A stretch of DNA of 64,000 nt from Gari tellinella. Taxonomy: Eukaryota; Mollusca; Bivalvia; Cardiida; Psammobiidae. The position numbers and the translations under genes are program-made. Numbering within the stretch: position 1 is the first letter of the stretch; each line of letters starts with the position of its first letter. The stretch is taken from assembly GCA_922989275.2 (NCBI GenBank), contig OV277861.1, positions 21,358,479-21,422,478 of the forward strand, given 5' to 3'. Shown in pieces: positions 21,410 to 31,131 of the stretch. The notes beneath the pieces were generated by a model. It ran no database searches and was not told where the DNA came from. It was given only the letters and a program-made list of their open reading frames with translations.

Positions 21410-24036
21410 CCAAGGGCGTAGCGCCCATTACGCACAATACGCAACAAAAAAAAACAACAAAAAAAACTTGACCGCTATGCTAGTCGCTAGTCGCCATGCT
21501 TCTCTTTACTGAAACTAAATCGTAAACGACCATTCAAACATTTGTTTTGTATATATATATTATCATTGTGCGTATTGTATACATGTATCTACTACTAGAA
21601 TCTATATCTATTCAGATCAATTAGATAAGTGTCAAGTCCCACAGGGAGTCAACGGAGTATCACGAGGGTTCGCACAGAAGTCCCGTATACAGAGTATAGA
21701 GAATATGTATACTTTATCAAATTAAGTACATTGTAAATGTATATGATTCCAACTGAAGTCGTCATTGAAATTATATAGGAGGCTTCTGTGCGAAACGGGT
21801 CGTTGTTATACTTCGATGGCCCCCAGTGAGTCCGGGTCCACAAAATAGCAACAGGAAAAGCGTGAAAACATAGACCTGTGTGCCTAATAATTGTAGCATG
21901 GCTACTGGCTACACGTACAGGTCCGTAGGAACAGGGGGCATGACCCACCCCTAATAATTTTGCCAATATTAGTAAAAAGACCTAGATCGTTACATAGCTT
22001 TCTGTGAGTATTTTACCTGTTTTGAAAGTTAGAAACGCCCTCAGAACGCACCAGAGACCCTCTAAGAAAAAAATCCCGCGGGAGCATACCCCGATTCCCA
22101 CTACTGTATAGTAAGAATGCGCACACTAATATGAGTAAGTAAGGATATGGGTAGGTTTTTATAATTTTTAACTGGAAAACATCATGTTGAACAAGATATT
22201 ATCCTAGATTAAAGGGTAATTCATGTTATTTTCAGTCGAATTTTGACAGATATTTATATCACTAATAAACATACATGTTTTGAACCGTCCTCAGAACGCA
22301 CCAGAGACCATCTAGGAATAAAAATTTCCGGCCGTGAGAGCATGATCCCGCGCCCCTCTAGTAAGAGTGCATACACTAATCGTAGTGGGTACGGTGGTAT
22401 AGAGTAGGGGTTAGAGATGAATGATTGGAAGGCAATCTGTCAAAAAGTATGTTAAAAAAGTCGTAGATAAAATATTAAATGTCATTTTGAGATGCATTTT
22501 TTTGCATATATTTATGTTTGTATTATACCTATTTGGAATGCGAGATACGCATTCAGAACGCACCAGAAACCATCCAGGAATAAAATAAACCAGGGTAGAA
22601 TGTCTCCGGACCCACCTAGTAAGAGTGTACACAAATTGACCTTCCACAAATACGCCGAATAACCAAGACAGGTGTCTCTGTTGCAATTCCTCTAAAAAAG
22701 ATGGCCCTTAATTCTAATGATAAAACAGATGGCGCAGGAGTGAGTACAAACACCGATTTCAACGATGACGACTAGCCCGACCTTCAACGTGTGAAGCTCC
22801 CTTATGCCTCGCTCACGTTTGCTGCGGCTGCCGTACGGCGGCCGCACGGTTTGTTGTTTCTACGGCGAGTAGCAATTCCCCGGCCGCCGCAGAATTCCTA
22901 CGGCCGCCGTGTGTTGCGCTCACATTTGCTGCGGCTGCCGCACGGCGAGTTTCTAATTTTTTAGGTTAAAAAACCTGCGGCCACCGTACGGCCACCGTGC
23001 GCCACCGTACGGCAGCCGTGGAAGCTCCACCAGATTCTCTGCAATCAAAATGCTGCTACTGCTACATAACTTTGTTTTGCTACATGTTCACGCAACTCAT
23101 ATCAGTCCAACTACACCGTGAACTCAATGGACACATTAGGACAGCACTTAAGAACATCTAAACCCATTTTTAATAATACACATGTTTTACATGTATGAAC
23201 AAACGTACAAATGCACAATAAGAAAAGTGACAATTGAGTTCCGGCGGCCGTACGGCCACCGTACGGCAGCCGTAGAACCACTCTGCGGCGAGTGTTTTCT
23301 ACGGCCGCCGTAGGAATTAAAAAATGTTATAACTCCGCGTTATAATTCTACGGCGACCTCTACGGCCTGTGAAATATGGGTATACGCCGTGCGGCTGCCG
23401 TACGGCGGCCGTAGGAAACTACCGATTTCCCGATTCTGCGGCCGCCGTACGGCCGCCGTACGGCAAATGTGAGCGCACTATTAACAAAACCTGCAGACAT
23501 AAGGACCCCCACTAAGGCGTAAGTCTGTAATACAGACCAGTTAGGGCGCTAAGCTCTTCATCACCATTCTGCTGAATCTGCAAATGTTCCTGAAGCAAAT
23601 CAGACTTCCCTTGGAGCAAGTCAAGGTTCTCTTGGACTATCCTTCTTAGATATAGGGAGCCTAGTCATCTAAGGCAGATTACCTATGTCTGACACATTTA
23701 AATCTAGAACTATATATAATGGTCTAGCAAAGTTAGAGGCCTTTGAAAAAGAAGATTTTTTAACCTTGCAAATTCGGTTATTTATACATGTAAAACAATA
23801 CCATTTCTTTAAGAAAAAAAGTGGACATCCAGCGCACGAAAAAGTACCTAACACATGTCAGAAACCACCATTTCACATCTTCATTTTCAAAATTTTCCGG
23901 GGGACGCCCCCCGTACCCCCACCAGCAGGAGGGGGTTACCCCCCTCCCGCACCCTCCCCACTCGGCACTACGTGCCTCGGTCGGCACTCCGTGCCGAAAT
24001 GTGCGTATAACTTTTAAAAGTCTGGCTACGCCTATG
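21410..24036. mobile_element. TTAA-flanked DNA element (piggyBac-type target) in LINE 3' region
   Basis: Both ends abut TTAA (21406-21409 and 24037-24040). The ends are imperfect inverted repeats: CCAAGGGCGTAGCG... on the left and CATAGGCGTAGCCAG... on the reverse complement of the right, each followed within 40 bp by a TACGCAC-like motif. Inside are three diverged copies (about 250-265 bp apart) of a block with CAGAACGCACCAGAGACC near 22040, 22290 and 22555, then a GC-rich element, then CCGGGGGACGCCCCCC-type sequence. No transposase was found. Family assignment rests on TTAA and end similarity only. Confidence 0.5.
22810..23475. mobile_element. GC-rich palindromic element with inverted ends
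   Basis: An island of GC-rich sequence in AT-rich surroundings, built of repeated CGGCCGCCGTACGGC-type words in both orientations. The outer ends are inverted: CGCTCACGTTTGCTGCGG on the left and CGCTCACATTTGCCGTACGG on the reverse complement of the right. A second internal copy of the end (GCGCTCACATTTGCTGCGG) lies near 22917. No ORF is present. No clear target duplication was seen. Confidence 0.62.
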
Positions 24037-24040
24037 TTAA

Positions 24041-24624
24041 CTTCTATATAATTATAGACTCGAACTCAGTTTGTAATAGATTTAGACTGAGTATTTAATT
24101 TTCTTTCTGGATCTAGATATATTTCGCTTTTGCTGTTTTCAGGGGTTTCTAGCCTGCCCTGGAATATCTGTTTAAGTGTTGGATATCTTGATGATTCTTC
24201 TGCTGTGGAAATCTCTCACTGCGTCATGTAGGGTTTATAATATTTTAGTATTTTAAAAGTATGTTTCTTTAATCTGCTATTGAGCTGTTTTCGTCTGTAC
24301 ATATTTTATCCTTTACCTGCTAATCCCGATTTTTATTACAATCTGCAAACGGTTCAGATCCAGATAAGACGCTCAGTCAGGCAGCGTTTCATCTTGATAC
24401 AAACTGTTTGACACTCGTTTTTGGCTTTCTATAATTAAAAATTGCATAGATTCTAATTCTGAATGTTACGAAATTTGTAAACGACATTTTCAAAGGAGTC
24501 GATAGTATAGATCTAGCAGGATAAGGGTTAAAACTATAGAAAATGTATGTATGTAATACTTTAATGGAGACTAAATGGGCTAGATCTACCCTCGGTAAAT
24601 AAAGTCATTCATTCATTCATTCAT
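24041..24624 (+). other. LINE 3' terminal region
   Basis: Rest of the LINE 3' region after the TTAA element. It includes a degenerate palindrome (CAAACGGTTCAGATCCAGATAAG...ACAAACTGTTTG, about 24345-24410) of the same hairpin type as 55485-55553. It ends with TAAATAAAG and four or five ATTC units. Confidence 0.6.
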
Positions 24625-25043
24625 CAATTAATATAGATCTACTTATGCTTTCCCCATGCAAAACTTATACACTATTCAGCTGAGCACATTAAATATCATT
24701 GTTGGAACTGAATTTAACACAGTGAATGTTGGGGCTCCATGTAACTGCATATCAAAACACAAGTATCTTTGTCAATACTGGTACATGCAGTCTTCCAGCA
24801 ATTAATACAAATTAATCTAGTAGATCTACTGTGTTTTCTGACATCTTTGTTACAAAAGTAATGCCATGTAATGCAATGTAATACTTCTAATTACATGTAC
24901 TTGCTTTTTGAGCACTGTAATGCATTAAATTACAATTACATGTAATGAAAAAATCCCTGCATTACACATTACATTCAATTACATTGGAAAATGTAATGCA
25001 TTACAGTGCATTACAATTACATTTTTGCATTACCCCATGCCTG

Positions 25044-25905
25044 CTAGCCAATAAGCTTACCCACCAGTCGACTGACCTACTAGCTAATAAGCTTACCCAC
25101 CAGTCAACTGACCTACTAGCCAATCAGCTAACCCGCCAGTCAACTGACCAACTAGCCAATCAGTTTACCCACCAGTCAACTGACCTACTAGCCAATCAGA
25201 TAACCCACCAGTCAATTGACCTACCAGCCAATCAGCTTTCCCACCAGTCAAATGACCTACTAGCTAACCAGCTTACCCACCATTCAACTGACCTACCAGC
25301 CAATACGCTTACCCATCACTCATTTGACCTACCAGCCAATCAGTTTACCCACCAGTCAGCGGACCTACTAGCCAATCAGCTTACCAATCAGTCAATTGAC
25401 CTACCAGCCAATCAGCTTACCAACCAGTCAGCGGACCTACTAGCCAGTCAGCTTTTCCACCAGTCAACTGACCTACCAGACATTCAGATAAACCATCAGT
25501 CAATTGACGTACCAGCCAATCAGCTTACCCACCAGTCAGCGGACCTACGAGTCAAGCAGCTAACCTACCAGTCAACTGACCTACACCAGACAATCAGCGT
25601 ATCTAACTTCCATTTATCTGACCCCCATCCAATCAGCTTACCCACCAATCAACTGACCTACCATTTAATAAGCTTACCCATCCGACAACTGACCCACCAG
25701 CCAATTAGATTGCCCATAGTCGTCTGACCTACAGCAAATCAACTTACAAAACAGTCCACTGACCATCCACCCAATCATCTTACACGCTAGTCAAATGACC
25801 TAGCAGCCAATTAATCTGCTTGCTCACTAGTCCTCCGACATATCAGCCAATCAGATTGTCCACTAGTCATCTGACCTACCAGCCAATCAGATTACACACT
25901 AGTCA
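25044..25905. repeat. 36-bp satellite array, segment 3
   Basis: Final part of the array after hAT copy 2, about 24 units. Divergence grows toward the right end, where units lose the regular period after about 25600. The long open frame of repeated A-N-Q-L-T-H-Q-S-T-D-L here is a product of the 36-bp period. Confidence 0.88.
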
Positions 25906-26340
25906 TTTTTTAAACTCCAGCCACACAACAATTAGTCTGAGATGAGTTTTATATCGTTTGATTGGTCAAATTGGCAAAAATTCAAATCTGATAAATCAAT
26001 TATTTGAGTACAAGCTCAGACTCGACTCAAAACGTTAAATATAACCTTGGGGTATGGGATACTTTATTGTAAATGTGTACATACAAAGTCTCTAATTAGT
26101 CTCAGAAAAAAATAATTTCTCAAACTATCTTTAAACTATAAATCAACTGGTAAGTCATAGAAATATTTGAAAGTCCACCATAAAAGGGATATGAACAAGC
26201 TGATAGATTAACTGAAAACAAAAAGAAGCAGTAGACGAGTACATTAACGAATCAACGAAATACTGGATGTATAAATAATAATTAAGTGAATGAAAGTGTG
26301 AACAAACAAATAAATACACAAATGTATAAATCAAGAAACG

Positions 26341-26450
26341 ACAGACAGACAGGCAGGCAGACAGACAGACAGACAGGCAGGCAGGCAGGCAGACAGACAG
26401 GCAGGCAGGAATACAGGCAGGGAGGCAGACAAACAGACAGAGAGACACAG
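26341..26450. repeat. CAGA/CAGG tetranucleotide microsatellite
   Basis: A run of GACA and GGCA tetranucleotides, slightly impure at the right end (GGAATACAGGCAGGGAGG). The frames through it are not genes. Confidence 0.9.
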
Positions 26451-26659
26451 ACAAACATGAATAAATGAATGAATTAATTAATGAAATGCAATTTCGCTCT
26501 CTTTTATTAATGACTCACACGTTATTTTGTTACGTTAAGGAACGAATACTCTATGTATTGACCACACTCATAGTCCCTAGACATCTTAAAATAGAGTAGA
26601 TCGGATTTATAGACCAATCACTGGCAATCAGTCTAGTTTAAGATTATTGACATAGTCGG

Positions 26660-26708
26660 CCCCCCCCCCCCCCCCCTTTTTAAAAAAAAAAAATTTTTTT
26701 TTTTTTTT
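26660..26708. repeat. Homopolymer cluster C17-T5-A12-T15
   Basis: Consecutive homopolymers of C, T, A and T. The A/T part is a perfect inverted repeat. Lengths of such runs are unreliable in assemblies. Confidence 0.85.
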
Positions 26709-26927
26709 ACTATACTTCTATTATAGATACAAGGTAAACAGCGCAATTCAACACCTAGTCTTTACTATCGACTTAAGCTGATGCTAAAATAGACTCGATC
26801 GCCGATATTCTCTTGTGGTATCCTCGGGAAAGGATTAATTTATCAATATCCACTTTTTATTTCATCAAATTCCGTCAAATAACGCCACAGTATGTGAATT
26901 ATAACGAAAATAAGCATCAAAAAGTTT

Positions 26928-26942
26928 GGGGGGGGGGGGGGG
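26928..26942. repeat. G15 tract upstream of RARS1 start
   Basis: Fifteen consecutive G ending 82 bp before the RARS1 ATG, so within the likely promoter or 5' UTR. It could form a quadruplex, but the length may be an assembly artefact. Confidence 0.7.
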
Positions 26943-27024
26943 TGTTAATAGATAATAAAGTGTGGTTTGGTAGCAGTAAGCCACAGGCTAGTCGGAGAAT
27001 TAGCCCATACCTATACCGGCAAGT

Positions 27025-27069
27025 ATGGCGGACGAAATAGCTGTTTTGACTGCTCGCGCGATTCAAGCA
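27025..27069 (+). CDS. RARS1: Arginyl-tRNA synthetase, cytoplasmic: exon 1 (coding part)
   Basis: ATG in a good context (A at -3, G at +4) opens M-A-D-E-I-A-V-L-T-A-R-A-I-Q-A, 15 codons, ending at donor GTAAGT (27070) in phase 0. Joined in phase with exon 2 it lines up without gaps with the leucine-zipper N-terminus of animal cytosolic ArgRS, which anchors the enzyme in the multi-synthetase complex. The enzyme charges tRNA-Arg in the cytosol. The start rests on that fit and the donor, because the exon is too short to be judged by coding content alone. The 5' UTR and promoter are not defined. Confidence 0.75.
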
Positions 27070-27401
27070 GTAAGTACTTTGTATTTTTGGTTATAATCAA
27101 TGGCAGTTGATCAGTTTAGTCTCAGCACCGATTTTCTTTTCAATGTCATGAAGTCAAATGCCACCACATTATAGTTAATAAGCGAGTACACTATAAAACA
27201 TCGCTGTCCACGTGATGCAATAAGTTGACAGACTAATTGACAGATACCGAAAGTAGGAATAACACTGTTAACCCATTCCCCCATAGACTGTTTCTAGCAT
27301 TTAAGATATATGATCACTTAAAGCAGGTTGAAAGTAAGCAGAATGCGCCTTAAGGCGCATTCTGCTTTACTTTCAGCCTGCTTTAAGCTATTATCTGCTA
27401 G

Positions 27402-27645
27402 TATAGTGAAACGATACTATTAGTAATAAATAAACTCACCATGAGTAGTTTCAAGACTGGGATGGTCGGATGTACGTTGATATAACTTCGTAGAAGCATC
27501 AGCTAGGTAGTACGTCTGTACGGTAAGAGAACAAGGTATCGTCTGGGAAGTCTCGTGTGCAAAAGCTGGAACCCGGATGAATAGGCGTAGACTAAACCAT
27601 GGACTGTACATACACATCCGGCCTGACATATGCGGTTTCACCACA
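27402..27645 (-). repeat. 3' LTR of Gypsy-like element 2
   Basis: 244 bp. On the minus strand it starts TGTGGTGAAACC and ends CGTTTCACTATA, so the 3' end is TA and not CA. Its limits are fixed by the partner LTR and by the CTAG duplication. Confidence 0.92.
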
Positions 27646-27660
27646 TTCCCCCCCGTTCAG
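27646..27660 (-). other. Polypurine tract of Gypsy-like element 2
   Basis: Minus strand GAACGGGGGGGAA abuts the 3' LTR. It is nearly the same as the tract of element 1, with seven G followed by AA. Confidence 0.72.
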
Positions 27661-28380
27661 AAAGAGTAAGTAATAGCTCGGAAAAGAAGTACCTATCAGT
27701 CGTAAGATAAGGTAAAATAATATGGAAACACTTCCAAGAGGAAAATATCAAACGGAAAGAATACTTCCAATTCCAATTCTGCAATACCAAATCAAGAACT
27801 TACAGCTATTATAAATAAAGCCATATACCAAGACCGGAAATAGTTCTTCCAATCTCTAATATCAAGTCAAGCCTTCACAGCTATTATAAATAAAGCTATA
27901 TACTAAGACCGGAAATAGTTCTTCCAATCTCTAATATCAAGTCAAGCCTTCACAGCTATTATAAATAAAGCTATATACTAAGAATACGGGCCCACTACTC
28001 GCAAATGAGATGTAAGTTTTTGTTTTCCTTTTGTATTGAATTACATGTAGACCATATTTGTCTTTATCATGATAAGTATTTATATGTATATACCCATTCA
28101 AATAAGATGTATGTATGTTTTGTTTTCCTTTTGTATCTAATTACATGTAAACATGTTTGTCTTTACTATAATAGGTATGTATATGTCATGGAATGTAATT
28201 GAAATGGAGATAGAATATATATTTAAGTAGACAGTGAAAACTATGCCTGTCCCAGATAACGGACAAGGCTAAACCCCCCATAAACTACACCTGTCCCAGA
28301 TAACGGACAAGGTTAAACTCCCCATAAACTACACCTGTCCCAGATAACGGACAAGCCTAAACCCCCCATATCTCAGGAAC
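27661..28380 (-). repeat. 3' non-coding region of element 2 with two tandem repeats
   Basis: Two arrays lie between the TatD ORF stop and the purine tract. One is about 75 bp x 2.7 (27770-27981; CTTCCAATCTCTAATATC at 27846 and 27921). The other is 44 bp x 3 (28246-28372; CCTGTCCCAGATAACGGAC at 28246, 28290 and 28334). No coding sequence. Repeats at this place could serve in RNA export, packaging or 3'-end formation, but nothing here proves it. Confidence 0.7.
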
Positions 28381-31131
28381 TTAAAACGCATGGAATCCGT
28401 AGAGACCCCGACCATTGTGATCGGTCTGTCGCAAGACGTCCGGTACTTGCATGAATCTGGTCCGGGCTACGTAATAAGCTACTTCTCCAATAAAGGCCGG
28501 TGTGTTAAACATCTGTTCTGGGTGAGTTGTAAAATATGGAGCATCTGTCTCAATAAGTAATCTATCCATCCTTACTTTGTTCAGTGCCTTGCGTTGTTCT
28601 AGGTCAAACTCCTTAACCATAGCTGTAAAACCAAAACAGCAAAAGGGAAAAGCTTCGCTCCAAGCATTCAGGGACTTCACATTGCCATTGAAGCAGTGGA
28701 GATGAATCCTTTGATTTCTAGAGCAATGTTGTTTAACAATTTCCAAGCACCTGGCGTAGGTCGTCTGTCCATACAAATCTTTTCGGCTTCCTCGTACGTG
28801 TAGAACTAACACGCGCCCCAAACATCCAAGAGTAAGAACTCTATGTAACGCTTCCTCTTGCGCAACCCAACGAGATGGCGGACAGGTACGGTCTAATCCC
28901 ACTTCTTCAACTGCAGCTACTCGTGGATTAGATAACAGCTTCTCCAAATGCTCCCACCCGCTTTCATCTAAAAGTCCAATCTTCTTAGGATGTATCCCTA
29001 TGGCAATTCTCCAGTTAGGATGGTGATTAAGATGGACATCTTTAAATTCCTCCGGGTCACAGAATACAATAACACCTCTAGCTACACTGACTGGATAATC
29101 AGGTTGACAACCTGTATTTAACTGGCAAGCCTCTTCAGGAGTAGTTGCATCATTCCCAAGTTTCCAGTTAATACGATTCAAATGAAAGTGACTATCAAAA
29201 GCTGGGATAAGGTCTTTGTTAGGAGTAGTAATTAATAAGTTAGGGACTGGCTTATTAGTAACAGTCACCCTTGGTTTGTTTCTTTTTATCACATCTACCC
29301 AAGAAGCACTAGGTTCACAATCTTCCGCCAACTCTACGACCTCGCAAGGTGAGCACTCCTGTATATGGTCAGTATTTGGTTCATTTAACGATTCTTGTGG
29401 ATAAGCTTGTCCAGCAGACACAATCTCCTCCCCCTCCTCTTCTTCTCTGGCAAACAACAAATCATCTTCAGGACTAACATTCAGCGTTACATCGGTGTCC
29501 ATAAAATCTTCCGCATCAAAGACGGGCTCAAGTGGTAAAATGAAATTAGACGTAGAGGAATCCTGAGTTACAAACGATGATTCTGTGACAACAGCGGGAG
29601 ATTCTTCAACTAGAGGAGTAGCAATATATGGTTGATCTCCAGTAATACAGAATAAATGATCCAACTCGGCTGAATTCAGAAGATTAAACATGAAAGAAAA
29701 TGGACGCCAATGTATCAAGGATGCAGGGGAATTGATAGGACTAATGGAAAAGGACTCTTGCCTTTGAAGATCCATCAAATAATGCAACCGACGAACTGCT
29801 TCTTCGATCTCAGGAGCCATATTGCTACCAGTCGGAGGAATCCATCTTCTATTAACGAAAATACTCAAATCTGTCACTGATGCCGATGGGCTCAAAAGAG
29901 TGTGTGCTATAAACTGAAGTGCTTCTTGTCTAGAAGTATCAAAGTCCACGTCGTCTAAATCACTTGTGATTTTACAATATTTAGGAAGATGTGTATAAAC
30001 ATGCCACTTCAATCTGGGTTTGCGCTTTCCGCAAATGAGAACTGGACATATAGGTTGATTGAAAAAATCTTTCACGTCTTTCCGTGAAGAAACACCACTA
30101 GGGACGGAAGGGTTATCCCCTACTCTCCGGTTTTCTTTTCCTGGATTTACAGATAAAGATTCCTTCACACGTAGACCAGGTGTACTAACCGTACTCAAAG
30201 GTTGACGGACCGGATTCCTAGCTGTTGCATTAACAGTGGACGTTCCTAGTGGAGATTCCTTCACAATCCCAATTGTATGTGTCTTTGTCATATTGATATT
30301 CTTGATTCCATTATTTGGATCTCTAGTCATATTGTCAGTAGGAATAGATTCCTTTGGTAAATGAGAGCTATAAAAAACTCTTGTATAAACTGGTTCATTA
30401 ACTGAATAGTCATTGCAACGGTTACGGCTATGCCGACCAGAAGTACTAGTATAATCACACGATTCCTGACTACGGAAATCACTATTTGATCGTGACGGAC
30501 GTATCCTCGATCTACTACGGTTATCCCTGGATATAGAATTAGAACTGGTTACACGTTGAGTGCGTTCTCTCCTCCTACTCCTCTCCCACTCTCTAACAAC
30601 AGAACGATGATGAGGATCCAGATCCTCAAAGACAGGGAAAAACGTAGATGTTTCAGGATCAGGTACTCCCGAATAAGGAGAACTATAGTCAGGACTATTA
30701 ATGATAGGGGAATCCTCATCAAAATGAACTTGTTTGGACGCTGATGAGGAAGCATTCCCAGCATTAAAGTAGTGTGTAGGTATATTTTCCCTAATATCCC
30801 TACAGGGTGATGGATCATATGATGATACATTACGTTTGGGAAGTTTTATGTTTCTACCCGAACTAATATTGGGAAAATCCCTGAGAATTCTCTCTTCAGA
30901 AAATAGGATAGTTATTTCACGTTGGAATAAAAATATCCAATTAGATCTTTGCAAACCAAAAGCCAATCTATACTGGCCATAAGCCAAGTCAAAGATTTCA
31001 TCATTCGTTAACAGTCTTGAAAGACCCAGTTTCAATACTAAATTCTTTGGTTCTATAAGAGAACTACTATTAGTTTTAAGAATGATCCATTCCTTAATAG
31101 AGAGTTCACAAGTATCTTTCCTTGAATGCAT
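28381..31131 (-). CDS. TatD-type nuclease fused to a long N-terminal region, in env position of element 2
   Basis: An intact ORF of 916 residues starting at ATG 31129-31131. Residues 644-900 form a TatD metal-dependent hydrolase: D-S-H-F-H (His648, His650), G-I-H-P (His714), V-E-E-V-G-L-D (Glu742/743), L-H-V-R-G (His778), H-L-H-C-F-N-G (His812) and L-I-E-T-D-A-P-Y (Asp863). All metal and catalytic positions of the family are filled. The first 630 residues are Ser/Arg- and acid-rich and unrecognised, except one C-x4-C-x9-H-x3-H group near residue 375 that could bind zinc. No signal peptide or membrane segment is seen, so it is not an envelope. TatD enzymes cut DNA or RNA 3'-5'. A role in the element's cycle is inference. 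Confidence 0.88.
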   Translation of the reverse strand: MHSRKDTCELSIKEWIILKTNSSSLIEPKNLVLKLGLSRLLTNDEIFDLAYGQYRLAFGLQRSNWIFLFQREITILFSEERILRDFPNISSGRNIKLPKRNVSSYDPSPCRDIRENIPTHYFNAGNASSSASKQVHFDEDSPIINSPDYSSPYSGVPDPETSTFFPVFEDLDPHHRSVVREWERSRRRERTQRVTSSNSISRDNRSRSRIRPSRSNSDFRSQESCDYTSTSGRHSRNRCNDYSVNEPVYTRVFYSSHLPKESIPTDNMTRDPNNGIKNINMTKTHTIGIVKESPLGTSTVNATARNPVRQPLSTVSTPGLRVKESLSVNPGKENRRVGDNPSVPSGVSSRKDVKDFFNQPICPVLICGKRKPRLKWHVYTHLPKYCKITSDLDDVDFDTSRQEALQFIAHTLLSPSASVTDLSIFVNRRWIPPTGSNMAPEIEEAVRRLHYLMDLQRQESFSISPINSPASLIHWRPFSFMFNLLNSAELDHLFCITGDQPYIATPLVEESPAVVTESSFVTQDSSTSNFILPLEPVFDAEDFMDTDVTLNVSPEDDLLFAREEEEGEEIVSAGQAYPQESLNEPNTDHIQECSPCEVVELAEDCEPSASWVDVIKRNKPRVTVTNKPVPNLLITTPNKDLIPAFDSHFHLNRINWKLGNDATTPEEACQLNTGCQPDYPVSVARGVIVFCDPEEFKDVHLNHHPNWRIAIGIHPKKIGLLDESGWEHLEKLLSNPRVAAVEEVGLDRTCPPSRWVAQEEALHRVLTLGCLGRVLVLHVRGSRKDLYGQTTYARCLEIVKQHCSRNQRIHLHCFNGNVKSLNAWSEAFPFCCFGFTAMVKEFDLEQRKALNKVRMDRLLIETDAPYFTTHPEQMFNTPAFIGEVAYYVARTRFMQVPDVLRQTDHNGRGLYGFHAF

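Larger units (their letters stand above)
15944..24624 (+). mobile_element. CR1-like LINE, 5'-truncated, nested in hAT copy 2
   Basis: The limits are set by comparison with hAT copy 1, whose sequence is continuous across the site. It contains a partial ORF1 (SGNH plus zinc knuckles), a broken ORF2 (endonuclease plus RT), a long 3' region and a tail GGTAAATAAAGTCATTCATT ending in repeated ATTC. The 5' end starts inside ORF1, as expected from incomplete reverse transcription. A TTAA-flanked element (21410-24036) has inserted in its 3' region. Without that the LINE is about 6 kb. Confidence 0.82.
14914..25043 (-). mobile_element. hAT-like element, copy 2, enlarged by nested insertions
   Basis: The ends CAGGCATGGGG and CCCCATGCCTG are flanked by the 8-bp duplication CTAGCCAA (14906-14913 and 25044-25051), again made from a satellite unit. 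The outer parts (14914-15943 and 24625-25043) match copy 1 in reverse orientation. The 8.7 kb between them is a LINE inserted after the sequence AGACCTGAT. Without it, the copy would be about 1.45 kb, like copy 1. Confidence 0.87.

Noticed and set aside
24945..25727. 260-codon open frame of repeated A-N-Q-L-T-H-Q-S-T-D-L, and similar frames in the other satellite segments
   Set aside because: It follows the 36-bp tandem period, appears on both strands, and has no start context or domain. It is an effect of a unit length divisible by three.
26341..26450. Possible CRISPR-like or coding repeat
   Set aside because: It is a simple CAGA/CAGG microsatellite with no spacers.
28381..31131. TatD ORF as bacterial contamination or as a host gene unrelated to the element
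   Set aside because: It lies inside LTR boundaries with a clean target duplication, on the element's coding strand, and its base composition matches the neighbouring ORFs.
28381..31131. Downstream ORF of element 2 as an envelope gene
   Set aside because: No signal peptide, fusion peptide or membrane anchor is visible, and the C-terminus is clearly TatD-like.
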